DNA of 64,000 nucleotides from Streptomyces spinoverrucosus (GCF_015712165.1 NZ_JADPZX010000001.1:4419001-4483000), one strand, 5' to 3'; shown: positions 9,056 through 17,580, numbered from the stretch's first letter. The notes: generated by a model not told the origin, from the sequence alone. Numbers and translations are program-made.

Positions 9056-9088
9056 CCGGCCCGTGACGGGGCACCCGCCACGGGCCGG
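9056..9088 (-). terminator. Terminator hairpin behind the DHA2 exporter
   Basis: 10-bp perfect stem CCGGCCCGTG / CACGGGCCGG with a 13-nt loop, between the exporter and the YceI gene. It may reduce read-through into YceI rather than end the operon completely. Confidence 0.6.
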
Positions 9089-9106
9089 AGCTGTTTCTCT
9101 CGTGAA

Positions 9107-11623
9107 CTACTCGCCGGGGTGGGCGAGTTCGATGTCGTGGGCGTCGACGCCGGTACCCGTGACGGTCAGCGCGGTCGCCACCGGCGGGTAGCCGGTCGCG
9201 ATCACCGTGTACTCGCCGCCGTCCAGGTCGGTGAAGGCGTACGCCCCGTCCATCCCGGTCGTCGCGGTGCCGACGACGTTGCCGGCGGCGTCGACCAGCG
9301 TCACGCGCGCGTCGGCCAGCGGCCCGTGCGGCGCCCGTACGACGCCCTGCACCTGGGCCCCGGCGTCCAGGTCGACCTCGACCCGGGTGACGCCGGTGCC
9401 GCCCACCTCGACGGGCAGCGCGCGCGGCCGGAACCCGGCGGCGTTCACGGCGACGGTCACCGGCCCGGGCACCAGCTCGGCGAAGCCGAACTCGCCCTGC
9501 TCACCGGTGGTCTGGCTGGCCAGCAGGTCGCCGCGCACATCGGTCACGATCACCATCGCGTCCTTCACCGGCAGCGCGCTCCCGGCGGCCCGCACCACAC
9601 CGGTCAGCCCGCTGGTGCCGCTGAGCAGGATGTCGTACGCCACCGGCTCACCGTTCACCACGACGGTGGACGCCTGTGGCTGGAAGCCGTCGGCGGAGGC
9701 GATCAGGACGTACGAGCCCGTGCCCGGCGCGTCCACCGCGTAGGAGCCGTCGGCCTGCGCGACGGAGCGGCCGAGCTGACGGCCCGCGAGGGAGATCAGC
9801 GTGACGGCGGCCTGCGGGACCGGCGCGTTCTCGGCGCCGCGGACGTAACCGCGGACCGGGATGCCGCCGGAGACCGGGGACTCGGTGGCCACGGCGACCG
9901 CGGCGGCCGGCCGCCGCGTGCCGTCGGGGCCTGCCTCGGTGTCCGCGACGACCGCCCGGCTCGGGACGAACTCCTCGGCCGGGGCGGCGGCCTGGGCCGG
10001 GGCCTGATCGGCGGCGGCCTGCGCCAGCGCGCCCTTGGTCTTCAGCGGGACCTCCTTGATGAACAGCGAGCACAGCAGCGCGAGCAGCGCGACCGGCGCG
10101 GCGTAGAGGAAGACGTCCGCGATGCCGTGGCCGTACGCGCTCTCCATCAGGGTGCGGATCGGGCCGGGCAGGGCGTCCATGTCGGGGATGCTGCCGCTGG
10201 AGTCCGAACCGGCCAGCGCGGCGGCCGACTGCGGGTCGAGGGCGGACGCGCCCTCCTCGACGTACTGCTTGATCCGGTGCGTCAGCACCGCGCCCAGGGC
10301 GGAGACGCCGACGGCGCCGCCGAGGGAGCGGAAGAAGTTGACGACCGAGCTCGCGGCGCCCAGGTCGCTCGGGGCCACCTGGTTCTGCGTGGCGAGGACC
10401 AGGTTCTGCATCATCATGCCGACGCCGAGGCCGAGCAGCGCCATGTAGACCGCGACGTGCCAGTACTCGGTGTCGTACCGGATGGTGCCGAGCAGGCCGA
10501 GCCCGCCGGTCACCAGCACACCGCCGGCCAGCAGCCACGCCTTCCAGCGTCCGGTGCGGGTGATGACCTGGCCGGAGACGGTGGACGAGATGAACAGACC
10601 GCCGATCAGCGGGATGGTCAGGACGCCGGACATGGTCGGCGACTTGTCCCGGGCCAGCTGGAAGTACTGGCTGAAGAAGATGGTGCCGGCGAACATCGCG
10701 ATACCGACGAACAGCGAGGCGAGCGACGCCAGCGTGATGGTGCGGTTGCGGAACAGCCGCAGCGGGATGATCGGCTCGCTCGCCCTGGTCTCGATCAGCA
10801 GGAAGATCAGGAGCAGCGCGACGGTGCCGCCGACCATGGCGTACGTCTGCCAGGACACCCAGTCGTACTTGTCACCGGCGAAGGTCACCCAGACCAGCAG
10901 CAGGCAGACCGCGGCGGTGATGAAGAAGGCGCCGGCCCAGTCGACCTTGACCCGCCGCTTGACGACCGGCAGGTGCAGGGTGCGCTGGAGCACGATCAGG
11001 GCTATGACGGCGAAGGGGACGCCGACGTAGAAGCACCAGCGCCAGCCGAGCCAGTCGGTGTCGGTGATGACCCCGCCGATCAGCGGGCCGCCGACCATCG
11101 CGGTCGCGAACGTCGCGCCGAGGTAGCCGTTGTAGCGGCCGCGCTCGCGCGGGGAGATCATCGCGGCGAGGATGATCTGGGCCAGCGAGGACAGCCCGCC
11201 CATGCCGATGCCCTGGACCGCGCGGAAGGTGATCAGCATCGTCGGGTTCTGCGACAGACCGGCCGCAGCCGAGCCCAGCACGAAGATCACCAGCGCCAGC
11301 TGGATGAGCAGCTTCTTGGAGAAGAGGTCCGCGAGCTTGCCCCACAGCGGGGTGGACGCGGTCATCGCCAGCAGCGACGCGGTGACCACCCAGGTGTAGG
11401 CGCTCTGGCCGCCGCCGAGGTCCTTGATGATGTCGGGCAGGGCGTTGGAGACGATCGTCGAGGACAGGATCGCCACGAACATGCCGAGCAGCAGCCCGGT
11501 GAGCGCCTCCATGATCTGCCGGTGGGTCATCGGGGCGCCCGAGCCGTGCGAGCCGTGGCCGCCGTGGGCGCCTCCCCCGTGCTTGGCGTGGGCCCGCACA
11601 CCGGCTGGTGTGGATGTTGCCAT
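9107..11623 (-). CDS. DHA2 family MFS exporter fused to three carboxypeptidase-regulatory-like repeats
   Basis: 838 residues, far longer than the usual ~500. A His/Gly-rich N-terminus (residues 12-30) precedes a 14-TMS drug exporter core (about 38-540) with the expected LGWRWCFYVGVPFA and motif C pattern GGPLIGGVITD. A linker of Ala/Pro and then three ~80-residue beta repeats (about 590-670, 672-752, 755-835) follow, each with a DG-x-Y/F core and G-Y/F at the end (ADGSYAVDAPG, GEFGFAELVPG, MDGAYAFTDLDG). The soluble tail may bind substrate, wall polymer or a partner. AAGGAAG lies five bases before the ATG. The MarR gene 47 bp upstream probably regulates it. Confidence 0.88.
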   Translation of the reverse strand: MATSTPAGVRAHAKHGGGAHGGHGSHGSGAPMTHRQIMEALTGLLLGMFVAILSSTIVSNALPDIIKDLGGGQSAYTWVVTASLLAMTASTPLWGKLADLFSKKLLIQLALVIFVLGSAAAGLSQNPTMLITFRAVQGIGMGGLSSLAQIILAAMISPRERGRYNGYLGATFATAMVGGPLIGGVITDTDWLGWRWCFYVGVPFAVIALIVLQRTLHLPVVKRRVKVDWAGAFFITAAVCLLLVWVTFAGDKYDWVSWQTYAMVGGTVALLLIFLLIETRASEPIIPLRLFRNRTITLASLASLFVGIAMFAGTIFFSQYFQLARDKSPTMSGVLTIPLIGGLFISSTVSGQVITRTGRWKAWLLAGGVLVTGGLGLLGTIRYDTEYWHVAVYMALLGLGVGMMMQNLVLATQNQVAPSDLGAASSVVNFFRSLGGAVGVSALGAVLTHRIKQYVEEGASALDPQSAAALAGSDSSGSIPDMDALPGPIRTLMESAYGHGIADVFLYAAPVALLALLCSLFIKEVPLKTKGALAQAAADQAPAQAAAPAEEFVPSRAVVADTEAGPDGTRRPAAAVAVATESPVSGGIPVRGYVRGAENAPVPQAAVTLISLAGRQLGRSVAQADGSYAVDAPGTGSYVLIASADGFQPQASTVVVNGEPVAYDILLSGTSGLTGVVRAAGSALPVKDAMVIVTDVRGDLLASQTTGEQGEFGFAELVPGPVTVAVNAAGFRPRALPVEVGGTGVTRVEVDLDAGAQVQGVVRAPHGPLADARVTLVDAAGNVVGTATTGMDGAYAFTDLDGGEYTVIATGYPPVATALTVTGTGVDAHDIELAHPGE

Positions 11624-11640
11624 GGGCTTCCTTTTCTCTT

Positions 11641-11701
11641 ACGTGTTTGCGGGTGTACGGGTGCAGTCGGCTACGTGTTCGCGGGTGTACGGGTGCAGTC
11701 G
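11641..11701. repeat. Tandem 32-bp duplication at the 3' end of the MarR gene
   Basis: Two copies of a 29-bp unit (11641-11669 and 11673-11701) differ at one base and are separated by GCT, a period of 32. The right copy encodes the last residues of the MarR protein (CTRTPANT); the left copy would encode the same residues beyond the stop. Confidence 0.85.
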
Positions 11702-12120
11702 TCGAAGCTCGCCCGGAGCCGCGTCATCAGCTGGATGAGCTGACCGACCTCGTCGTCGGTCCAGTCGCTCAGCCGCCCGGCGAGCAGGTGGGTGGTCCGC
11801 CGGGACAGCTCGTCGAGCTGGTCCCGGCCGCTGGGGGTCAGGCGGAGGATGCGGGAGCGCTTGTCCGCCGGGTCGGGGGAGCGCTCGATCCAGCCCCGCT
11901 CGGCGACGTGCGCGACGTGGCGGCTGGTCACCGACATGTCCACGCTGAGCAGCTCGGCGAGCCTGCTCATGCGCATGTCGCCGTGGCGGCCGAGCAGCGT
12001 GAGGACGGCGGCGGCACCGCCGGGGCACTCGGCCGGCAGGATCCGCCCCATCTCCCGTTTGACGGCGCCGAAGGCGCTGAACTGACGCGCCAGTTCCTCG
12101 TACTGCGCCCGCTCTGCCAT
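11671..12120 (-). CDS. MarR family transcriptional regulator
   Basis: 149 residues with a winged helix at about 35-105: MRMSRLAELLSVDMSVTSRHVAHVAERGWIER is the recognition region, and DPADKRSRILRLTPSG is the wing. MarR dimers usually repress themselves and a neighbouring exporter, and release DNA when a phenolic or drug-like ligand binds. The downstream exporter in the same direction is the likely target. Three TTG-N7-CAA sites lie just upstream. The last eight residues are encoded by a tandem 32-bp duplication and may not be part of the ancestral protein. Confidence 0.85.
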   Translation of the reverse strand: MAERAQYEELARQFSAFGAVKREMGRILPAECPGGAAAVLTLLGRHGDMRMSRLAELLSVDMSVTSRHVAHVAERGWIERSPDPADKRSRILRLTPSGRDQLDELSRRTTHLLAGRLSDWTDDEVGQLIQLMTRLRASFDDCTRTPANT

Positions 12121-12137
12121 GACCTCTCCCGGTTCAG

Positions 12138-12219
12138 TTGCTTAGAGCAACCATAGAAAAGTTGGTTGCCACAGGCAAACTAAATCAGGGGTTCAGCCAT
12201 AAAAACTTGGCAAAGGCAA
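12138..12219. promoter_or_regulatory. Three MarR-box-like sites
   Basis: TTGCTTAGAGCAA (12138-12150) and TTGCCACAGGCAA (12166-12178) match TTGC-N5-GCAA exactly. TTGGCAAAGGCAA (12207-12219) matches except at one base. They lie 18-99 bp upstream of the MarR start on otherwise AT-richer DNA. Autoregulation by the adjacent MarR is inferred. Confidence 0.65.
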
Positions 12220-12313
12220 GTATTGCGAGCGTAAACGTGCAGGTCGGGGCCCATGGGACGACCGCACGCCCCCCACTTGGGCGCCCCCGGCGTTTTCGCT
12301 AGGGTCTCGGGCC

Positions 12314-12517
12314 ATGGCTAACAACCAGGGTCCCCAGGGCAACCACGACCCCGCAGGCAGCACTCAGATGTTCCGTGCGTTCGTCGACGAGGGCCCCCAG
12401 GGCCCCCGGAATCGGCAGCAGGCGGCCGCTCCGGCGGGTCCGCGGATCGGGCTGATCGTCGGCATCGTGGCGGCCGTCGCCATCGTCGCCGCGGTTGCCT
12501 GGCTCGCGCTGAAGTAG
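12314..12517 (+). CDS. Small membrane protein, unknown function
   Basis: 67 residues: a hydrophilic Asn/Gln/Pro-rich N-terminus (1-45) and one C-terminal membrane helix (about 47-66, GLIVGIVAAVAIVAAVAWLA). The layout is that of a tail-anchored protein with its bulk in the cytoplasm. No family is recognised, but small proteins of this make-up are widespread in Streptomyces. No clear ribosome site precedes the ATG. It stands alone, converging on the secreted-protein gene at 12539. Confidence 0.65.
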   Translation: MANNQGPQGNHDPAGSTQMFRAFVDEGPQGPRNRQQAAAPAGPRIGLIVGIVAAVAIVAAVAWLALK

Positions 12518-12538
12518 TGCCGAAGCGGTAGCGGCCTC

Positions 12539-13267
12539 TCAGGCCCACTCGACCGAGACGTCCCGCGTCTCGATGTGCATACCGAGCGGCACCCGCCAGG
12601 ACTCGACGCACACCGTCCAGGTCCTCTCGGTGCGCGCGGCGGCCTCGATCGGTACCGGGAGGTCCTCGGCCGACTCGATCGTCCCCCAGTCGATGCCGAG
12701 CGCGCCGATGACGTGCGTGCCGAAGGTGACCGTGCCCGAACGCACCGCGGTTCCGCCGGTGTTGTGGAAGGCGACGGTCACCTTCTCGCACCAGCGCTTG
12801 TCGGTGGGCTCCCGCACGGGTGCGCCCACGGACAGCTCGGCGGGTCCGGCTGGAGCCGTGGGAGTGGGGGAGGGACTTGGGGCCGGCGGAGGCGCCTCCG
12901 GGTGACCGGGACTCCCCCCGTCCGCCGACGGCGTGCGGCTGCTGGTGCCACTCGTGAAGGCGGGAGCGCTGCTCCTGCCCGGTGCGGGCTCCGGATCCCG
13001 GCTTGCCGGCGCTGAACTCGGCGTGTCCTGCGGCGTGTTGTCCGCGCCGGGCGTTGTCCCGGGTCCGTCGAGCGGCACCAGCCGTACACCCTCCGTCGGT
13101 GCCGCCGCCGTACGCCCGGACGGGCCGCCGCCCGCGCCGACGGCCACGTACCCGTCGCCGGCGCCGCCTCCTGAGTACCCCGCCAGTGCCGCACCGGCGC
13201 AGACGACGGCCGCCGACACGCCGATCACAGCGCGGCGGCGGCCACGGGTCCAACTCCTGGGAAGCAT
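12539..13267 (-). CDS. Predicted secreted or membrane-anchored protein, unknown function
   Basis: 242 residues. An N-terminal RGRRR followed by a hydrophobic stretch (about 14-32) looks like a signal peptide or anchor. A long Pro/Ser/Thr-rich linker (about 50-150) then leads to a ~100-residue beta-rich domain with two cysteines (WCEKVTVAFHNTGG and TVCVESW). Its spacing of beta strands resembles carbohydrate-binding or Ig-like modules, but I do not recognise a family. It lies 39 bp behind sigN in the same direction and could be transcribed with it. Confidence 0.7.
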   Translation of the reverse strand: MLPRSWTRGRRRAVIGVSAAVVCAGAALAGYSGGGAGDGYVAVGAGGGPSGRTAAAPTEGVRLVPLDGPGTTPGADNTPQDTPSSAPASRDPEPAPGRSSAPAFTSGTSSRTPSADGGSPGHPEAPPPAPSPSPTPTAPAGPAELSVGAPVREPTDKRWCEKVTVAFHNTGGTAVRSGTVTFGTHVIGALGIDWGTIESAEDLPVPIEAAARTERTWTVCVESWRVPLGMHIETRDVSVEWA

Positions 13268-13306
13268 CGCGCCAGTGTGGCTGACGCTGCGTCAGGAAGG
13301 AAGCCC

Positions 13307-14221
13307 TCAGTCGGAGATGAGGCCCTCGCGGAGCTGGGCCAGCGTGCGGGTCAGGAGGCGGGAGACGTGCATCTGCGAGATGCCGACCTCCTCGCCGATC
13401 TGCGACTGGGTCATGTTGGCGAAGAAGCGGAGCATGATGATCCGGCGCTCGCGGGGCGGGAGCTTGGCCAGCAGCGGCTTGAGCGACTCGCGGTACTCGA
13501 CGCCCTCCAGCGCGCTGTCCTCGTAGCCGAGGCGGTCGGCCAGGGAGCCCTCGCCGCCGTCGTCCTCGGGGGCCGGGGAGTCCAGCGAGGAGGCCGTGTA
13601 GGCGTTGCCCACCGCGAGGCCGTCGACGACGTCCTCCTCGGACACGCCGAGCACGGTGGCGAGTTCGGTGACCGTCGGGGAGCGGTCCAGCTTCTGGGAC
13701 AGCTCGTCGCTCGCCTTGGTCAGGGCCAGGCGCAACTCCTGGAGGCGGCGCGGCACCCGCACCGACCACGAGGTGTCGCGGAAGAACCGCTTGATCTCGC
13801 CGACGACCGTCGGCATCGCGAACGTCGGGAACTCCACCCCGCGTTCGCAGTCGAAGCGGTCGATCGCCTTGATCAGGCCGATCGTGCCGACCTGGACGAT
13901 GTCCTCCATCGGCTCGTTGCGGGAGCGGAAGCGGGCCGCCGCGTAGCGCACGAGGGGGAGGTTGAGCTCGATCAGGGTGTCCCGGACGTACGCCCGCTCC
14001 GGGCTGTCCTCGTCCAGCGCGGCGAGCCGGAGGAAGAGGGAGCGGGACAAGGTGCGGGTGTCGATGGCCTCCGAGGAGGCCGGGAGGGCCGGGGTCGGCG
14101 CGGCCGCCAGGGCCGAGACGTCATCGATGGGGTCGAGCGCGTCGTGCGCGTCGAGCGCCTCGGGCGCTGTCTCGCTCTTGGTGAGCGTGAGCACCTTCGA
14201 GCTGCCCTGTTCTGCGGACAT
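13307..14221 (-). CDS. sigN: RNA polymerase sigma factor, SigB/SigF/SigG group, probable SigN
   Basis: 304 residues. A variable N-terminal ~60 residues are followed by regions 2 ([34 protein letters not shown]), 3 and 4 ([34 protein letters not shown]). Region 1.1 is absent, as in the stress/sporulation group. A second sigma factor of the same group sits immediately upstream, matching the sigN-sigF pair of S. coelicolor; that order and the sequence point to SigN, which acts in aerial hyphae. A promoter of the type this group itself reads lies 60-95 bp upstream, suggesting autoregulation. Confidence 0.85.
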   Translation of the reverse strand: MSAEQGSSKVLTLTKSETAPEALDAHDALDPIDDVSALAAAPTPALPASSEAIDTRTLSRSLFLRLAALDEDSPERAYVRDTLIELNLPLVRYAAARFRSRNEPMEDIVQVGTIGLIKAIDRFDCERGVEFPTFAMPTVVGEIKRFFRDTSWSVRVPRRLQELRLALTKASDELSQKLDRSPTVTELATVLGVSEEDVVDGLAVGNAYTASSLDSPAPEDDGGEGSLADRLGYEDSALEGVEYRESLKPLLAKLPPRERRIIMLRFFANMTQSQIGEEVGISQMHVSRLLTRTLAQLREGLISD

Positions 14222-14567
14222 GCCACCCCCTTTGGGTCGCGGGACGGTCGCGGCGGGCGCTCCTCGTGAGGAGCGCAGCCTTCACCTGAATACCGGCGCC
14301 GGGGCACCGGCAAACGCGCTTCCGGCAGAATGTCACATGTCGGCAACACGCTGTAGTGACATGTCGACATGCGAGATGCGAATACGCCCTGGAAGAAGGG
14401 GGTCTGACGGCATTTCGGGTCCCGTCCGTCGGCAAAGTGCCTGGTGAACGATTCGCTCTCGACGGTGATACGTCGATCCCGCTTTCGGTTGTGCGCCGGT
14501 TCCATTCGCGGGTGCGTCGGTGATCCCGTCGGCGGTTGCGCCGGACGGGGTCTATCGGTTACGCGTT
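14222..14567. other. 346-bp regulatory gap between the two sigma factor genes
   Basis: No gene seen. Besides the promoter at 14290-14315 it holds a 12-bp perfect palindrome CATGTCGACATG (14360-14371). It also holds ACATGTC twice (14335-14341, 14359-14365) and an inverted pair TGTCAC/GTGACA (14331-14336, 14356-14361). These sit upstream of the promoter, where an activator would bind. Confidence 0.5.
14290..14315 (-). promoter_or_regulatory. SigB/F/N-type promoter upstream of sigN
   Basis: On the minus strand GTTTGC (14315-14310), 14 bases, then CGGTAT (14295-14290). This matches the GTTT-N14-16-GGGTAT pattern of the group with one mismatch and would start transcription about 60 nt before the sigN ATG. 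Confidence 0.55.
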
Positions 14568-15437
14568 TTACGCGTCGATGCGGTTCGCCGAACGCAGGCG
14601 CTGGAAGCTGCGCGCGAGCAGCCGGGAGACGTGCATCTGGGAGACGCCGAGTTCCGCGCTGATCTGTGACTGCGTCAGATTGCTGTAGTAGCGCAGCAGC
14701 AGGATGCGCTGCTCGCGTTCGGGGAGCTGGACGAGGAGATGCCGTACGAGGTCGCGGTGCTCCACGCCGTCCAGGGCCGGGTCCTCGTAGCCGAGCCGGT
14801 CGAGCAGTCCGGGCAGTCCGTCGCCCTCCTGGGCCGCCTCCAGCGAGGTGGCGTGGTACGAGCGCCCCGCCTCGATGCAGGACAGCACCTCCTCCTCGGT
14901 GATGCGCAGCCGCTCGGCGATCTCGGCGGTGGACGGGGAGCGCCCGAAGGCGGTGGTGAGGTCCTCGGTGGCGCTGTTCACCTGCACCCACAGCTCGTGC
15001 AGCCGGCGCGGTACGTGGACCGTGCGGACGTTGTCCCGGAAGTACCGCTTGATCTCGCCGACGACGGTCGGCATCGCGAAGGTCGGGAACTGCACGCCCC
15101 GGTCCGGGTCGAAGCGGTCGATGGCGTTGATGAGGCCGATGGTGCCGACCTGGACGACGTCCTCCATGGGCTCGTTGCGGGAGCGGAACCGGGCGGCCGC
15201 GTAGCGCACCAGCGGGAGGTTGGCCTCGATCAGCGCCCCGCGCACCCGGGTGTGCTCCGGCGTGCCCGGCTCCAGCGTCTTGAGCTGGGCGAACAGCACC
15301 TGGGTGAGCGCCCTGGTGTCGGCGCCCCGGCTGCTGCGCTGTGGCGCGGGTTCGGGGGCCGGGTCGGCGGCGGGGGCGGGTGTTTCCGGAGGAGGTGTCT
15401 CCTGGGGCGGGGCTTGAGGCGCAGTACTGGCCGGCAC
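14568..15437 (-). CDS. sigF: RNA polymerase sigma factor SigF (sporulation-associated)
   Basis: 289 residues from GTG 15437, which has GGTGGAG six bases upstream and gives a protein starting (V)[10 protein letters not shown], as I recall for S. coelicolor SigF (about 287 residues). An in-frame ATG at 15461 has no good ribosome site. Region 2 reads [20 protein letters not shown], and region 4 [20 protein letters not shown] and [17 protein letters not shown]. The N-terminal 50 residues are Pro/Glu-rich. SigF directs late spore maturation genes. The neighbouring sigN is a paralogue, implying an old duplication. Confidence 0.88.
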   Translation of the reverse strand: MPASTAPQAPPQETPPPETPAPAADPAPEPAPQRSSRGADTRALTQVLFAQLKTLEPGTPEHTRVRGALIEANLPLVRYAAARFRSRNEPMEDVVQVGTIGLINAIDRFDPDRGVQFPTFAMPTVVGEIKRYFRDNVRTVHVPRRLHELWVQVNSATEDLTTAFGRSPSTAEIAERLRITEEEVLSCIEAGRSYHATSLEAAQEGDGLPGLLDRLGYEDPALDGVEHRDLVRHLLVQLPEREQRILLLRYYSNLTQSQISAELGVSQMHVSRLLARSFQRLRSANRIDA

Positions 15438-15566
15438 GGTCAACTCCACCTCGTGATCCATCAACTCATCCGTCAAAAGCGGTCATAGCATCACAAGACA
15501 TGTGCACTGTGTGCAAGCACCGCATAACGCCGTGTTGAGGGAGAGTTGGGGTATAAGACGCGAAAC

Positions 15567-15593
15567 GGCCCCGCACCGGAACAGTGCGGGGCC
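15567..15593 (-). terminator. Terminator between the Dabb gene and sigF
   Basis: Perfect 10-bp stem GGCCCCGCAC / GTGCGGGGCC with a 7-nt loop, followed on the minus strand by GTTTCG. It separates the two leftward units. Confidence 0.75.
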
Positions 15594-15608
15594 GGGCCTG
15601 CCCTGGGC

Positions 15609-15902
15609 TCAGAACTCGTAGTCGGCGATCACCCAGGTGGCGAACTCCCGCCACAGCGTGACGCCCGCCTGGTGCTCCGGATGCTCGACGTACCGGCGCA
15701 GGGCGTCCTGGTCGTCGAACGACGAGTTGATGGCGAAGTCGTACGCGATGGGGCGGTCGCTGAAGTTCCAGCCCAGTTCCCAGGAGCGAATCTCCGGGAT
15801 CTTCCCGTCGAGGGCGCGGAAGCGCTCCACGCCCTCGACCACGCGGGGGTCGTCGCGTTCGACGCCCTCGTTCAGCTTGAACAGGACCAGGTGACGGATC
15901 AT
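15609..15902 (-). CDS. Dabb (stress-responsive alpha-beta barrel) family protein
   Basis: 97 residues, one ferredoxin-like dimeric alpha-beta barrel starting MIRHLVLFKLNEGV and ending ATWVIADYEF, typical of the Dabb family. Members bind small ligands, and some are stress-induced or act as small cyclases. Function here is unknown. The ATG overlaps the stop codon of the small membrane protein gene upstream (ATGA), so the two are translationally coupled. Confidence 0.82.
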   Translation of the reverse strand: MIRHLVLFKLNEGVERDDPRVVEGVERFRALDGKIPEIRSWELGWNFSDRPIAYDFAINSSFDDQDALRRYVEHPEHQAGVTLWREFATWVIADYEF

Positions 15903-16078
15903 GACTTTCCTCCGTTGGCGACCCAGGTCATGAAGTCGCCGATGGCCTTGGCGGCGTCCGATATGCCCTCGAACCCTATCTGGACGTACTCCGCGGCCTT
16001 CTCGGGGTCAGTGATGATCAGGTAGAGCACGAAGACCACGAGTACGTAGACGGCGATCTTCTTGGAATTCACCGCCAC
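15899..16078 (-). CDS. Small single-pass membrane protein, easily overlooked
   Basis: 59 residues from GTG 16078 (57 from GTG 16072). AGGGGAGG lies five bases before the first GTG. The protein reads N-S-K-K, then a membrane helix (IAVYVLVVFVLYLIIT, about residues 7-22), then an acidic amphipathic tail (EKAAEYVQIGFEGISDAAKA ...). Codon third positions are almost all G/C. Its stop overlaps the Dabb start as ATGA, which is strong evidence that it is a real, coupled gene. The tail could contact the Dabb barrel at the membrane. Confidence 0.75.
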   Translation of the reverse strand: MAVNSKKIAVYVLVVFVLYLIITDPEKAAEYVQIGFEGISDAAKAIGDFMTWVANGGKS

Positions 16079-16236
16079 CGCGGCCTCCCCTTGCGCCTGC
16101 TGTGCCTGTTGGAACGCCTGTTTGCCGGCCGTGAGTGTAGCTTCAGGTCGTATTTGACGACCAACGGCGCGCTGAACGAACCGTGCGGGCCCCGCACGGG
16201 GAGGCGGCGCGGTGGCCGACGCGGGATCATCGGTCC

Positions 16237-16830
16237 ATGGACGTCACCCTTCACCTCGCACAGGACCCCGAGGCCGACGAGCTGCTCGGGCGGTCCCCGC
16301 TCGCCGCGCTGGTCGGGATGCTGCTGGACCAGCAGATCCCGATGGAGTGGGCGTTCAAGGGACCCTCGACCATCGCCAACCGGATGGGCACCGACGACCT
16401 CGACGCGCACGAGATCGCCGCGTACGACCCGGAGGCGTTCGCGGCGCTGCTCTCCGACAAACCGGCCGTGCACCGCTACCCGGGGTCGATGGCCCAGCGG
16501 ATCCAGCAGCTGTGCCAGTACCTCGTCGAGCACTACGACGGTGACGCGAGCGCCGTCTGGCAGGGCGTCGGCGACGGGCGGGAACTGCTCAAGCGGCTCC
16601 AGGAACTGCCCGGGTTCGGCAAGCAGAAGGCACAGATCTTCCTCGCGCTGCTCGGCAAACAGCTCGGCGTGACCCCCGAGGGGTGGCGGGAGGCCGCCGG
16701 CGACTACGGCGCGCCCAAGTCGTTCCGGTCCGTCGCCGACATCACCGGGCCCGAGTCGCTGGCCAAGGTGCGGGCGCACAAGCAGGAGATGAAGGCGGCG
16801 GCGAAGGCGGCCAAGGCCGCGAAGAAGTAG
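16237..16830 (+). CDS. HhH-GPD family base-excision DNA repair protein
   Basis: 197 residues. The helix-hairpin-helix is visible as LLKRLQELPGFGKQKAQIFLALLG (about residues 120-143), the DNA-binding element of HhH-GPD glycosylases. The catalytic Asp usually about 19 residues after the hairpin is not obvious; ITGPESL occurs instead, and no FeS cluster cysteines are present. It may therefore bind or scan damaged DNA rather than excise bases. ATG 16237. The tail is an Ala/Lys-rich helix (KAAAKAAKAAKK). Confidence 0.75.
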   Translation: MDVTLHLAQDPEADELLGRSPLAALVGMLLDQQIPMEWAFKGPSTIANRMGTDDLDAHEIAAYDPEAFAALLSDKPAVHRYPGSMAQRIQQLCQYLVEHYDGDASAVWQGVGDGRELLKRLQELPGFGKQKAQIFLALLGKQLGVTPEGWREAAGDYGAPKSFRSVADITGPESLAKVRAHKQEMKAAAKAAKAAKK

Positions 16831-16897
16831 CGCCCGGCGTCAGCCGACTGGACCGCTCCGGCGTGCGGGAGGCTCGGTCGCGTTCCCAGCATGGAGC

Positions 16898-17575
16898 ATG
16901 ACCGAGCCACCGAGCGGGTCCCCCCGAGGACCGGAGTTCGACGACCGGCGCGTCCACGCCACCCGTGACCCGCACGCGCCGAGGCCGCCGCACGAGGGTC
17001 CCGAACCGCCCTTCGAGGGACCGCTGCACATGCTGTCCCGGGCGGCCTGGCAGGCCGTCCTGGCCACCGGCGTCGCGTCCCTGATCCTGGGCGTCCTGGT
17101 CCTCGTCTGGCCCGGCGCCTCGCTGCTCGCCGCCGCCGTCCTCTTCGGTGTCTACCTCCTCGTCAGCGGCGTCCTCCAGCTCGTCTCCGCCTTCGGCACC
17201 CACAAGACGACCTCCCTGCGCGTGCTGGCGTTCGTCAGCGGCGCCCTGTCGATCCTGCTGGGGCTGTTCTGCTTCCGCGGGGCCATGCAGTCGATCCTGC
17301 TGCTCGCGCTCTGGATCGGGATCGGCTGGCTGTTCCGCGGCATCACGCAGACGCTGGCCGCCGCCTCCGACCCGGCGATGCCGGCGCGCGGCTGGCAGAT
17401 CGTCCTCGGCGCGGTCACGTTCCTCGCCGGGATCGTCCTGATCGCCTCGCCGTTCGAGTCGGTCGCCGTCCTCACGGTGGTCGGCGGGTGCTGGCTGGTC
17501 GCGGTGGGCCTGGTCGAGATCGTCACAGCACTGCGCATCCGGGTCCGCGCCCGCCAGGTCCCACGCGAGGTGTGA
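16898..17575 (+). CDS. HdeD/DUF308 family membrane protein
   Basis: 225 residues: a polar Pro-rich N-terminus (1-45), then six membrane helices arranged as three hairpins (about 52-200), the HdeD/DUF308 pattern. HdeD is linked to acid resistance in enterobacteria; the role in actinobacteria is unknown. The gene lies 67 bp after the HhH-GPD gene. Its stop is 5 bp before the ATG of a broken small gene. Confidence 0.78.
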   Translation: MTEPPSGSPRGPEFDDRRVHATRDPHAPRPPHEGPEPPFEGPLHMLSRAAWQAVLATGVASLILGVLVLVWPGASLLAAAVLFGVYLLVSGVLQLVSAFGTHKTTSLRVLAFVSGALSILLGLFCFRGAMQSILLLALWIGIGWLFRGITQTLAAASDPAMPARGWQIVLGAVTFLAGIVLIASPFESVAVLTVVGGCWLVAVGLVEIVTALRIRVRARQVPREV

Positions 17576-17580
17576 TCGCC

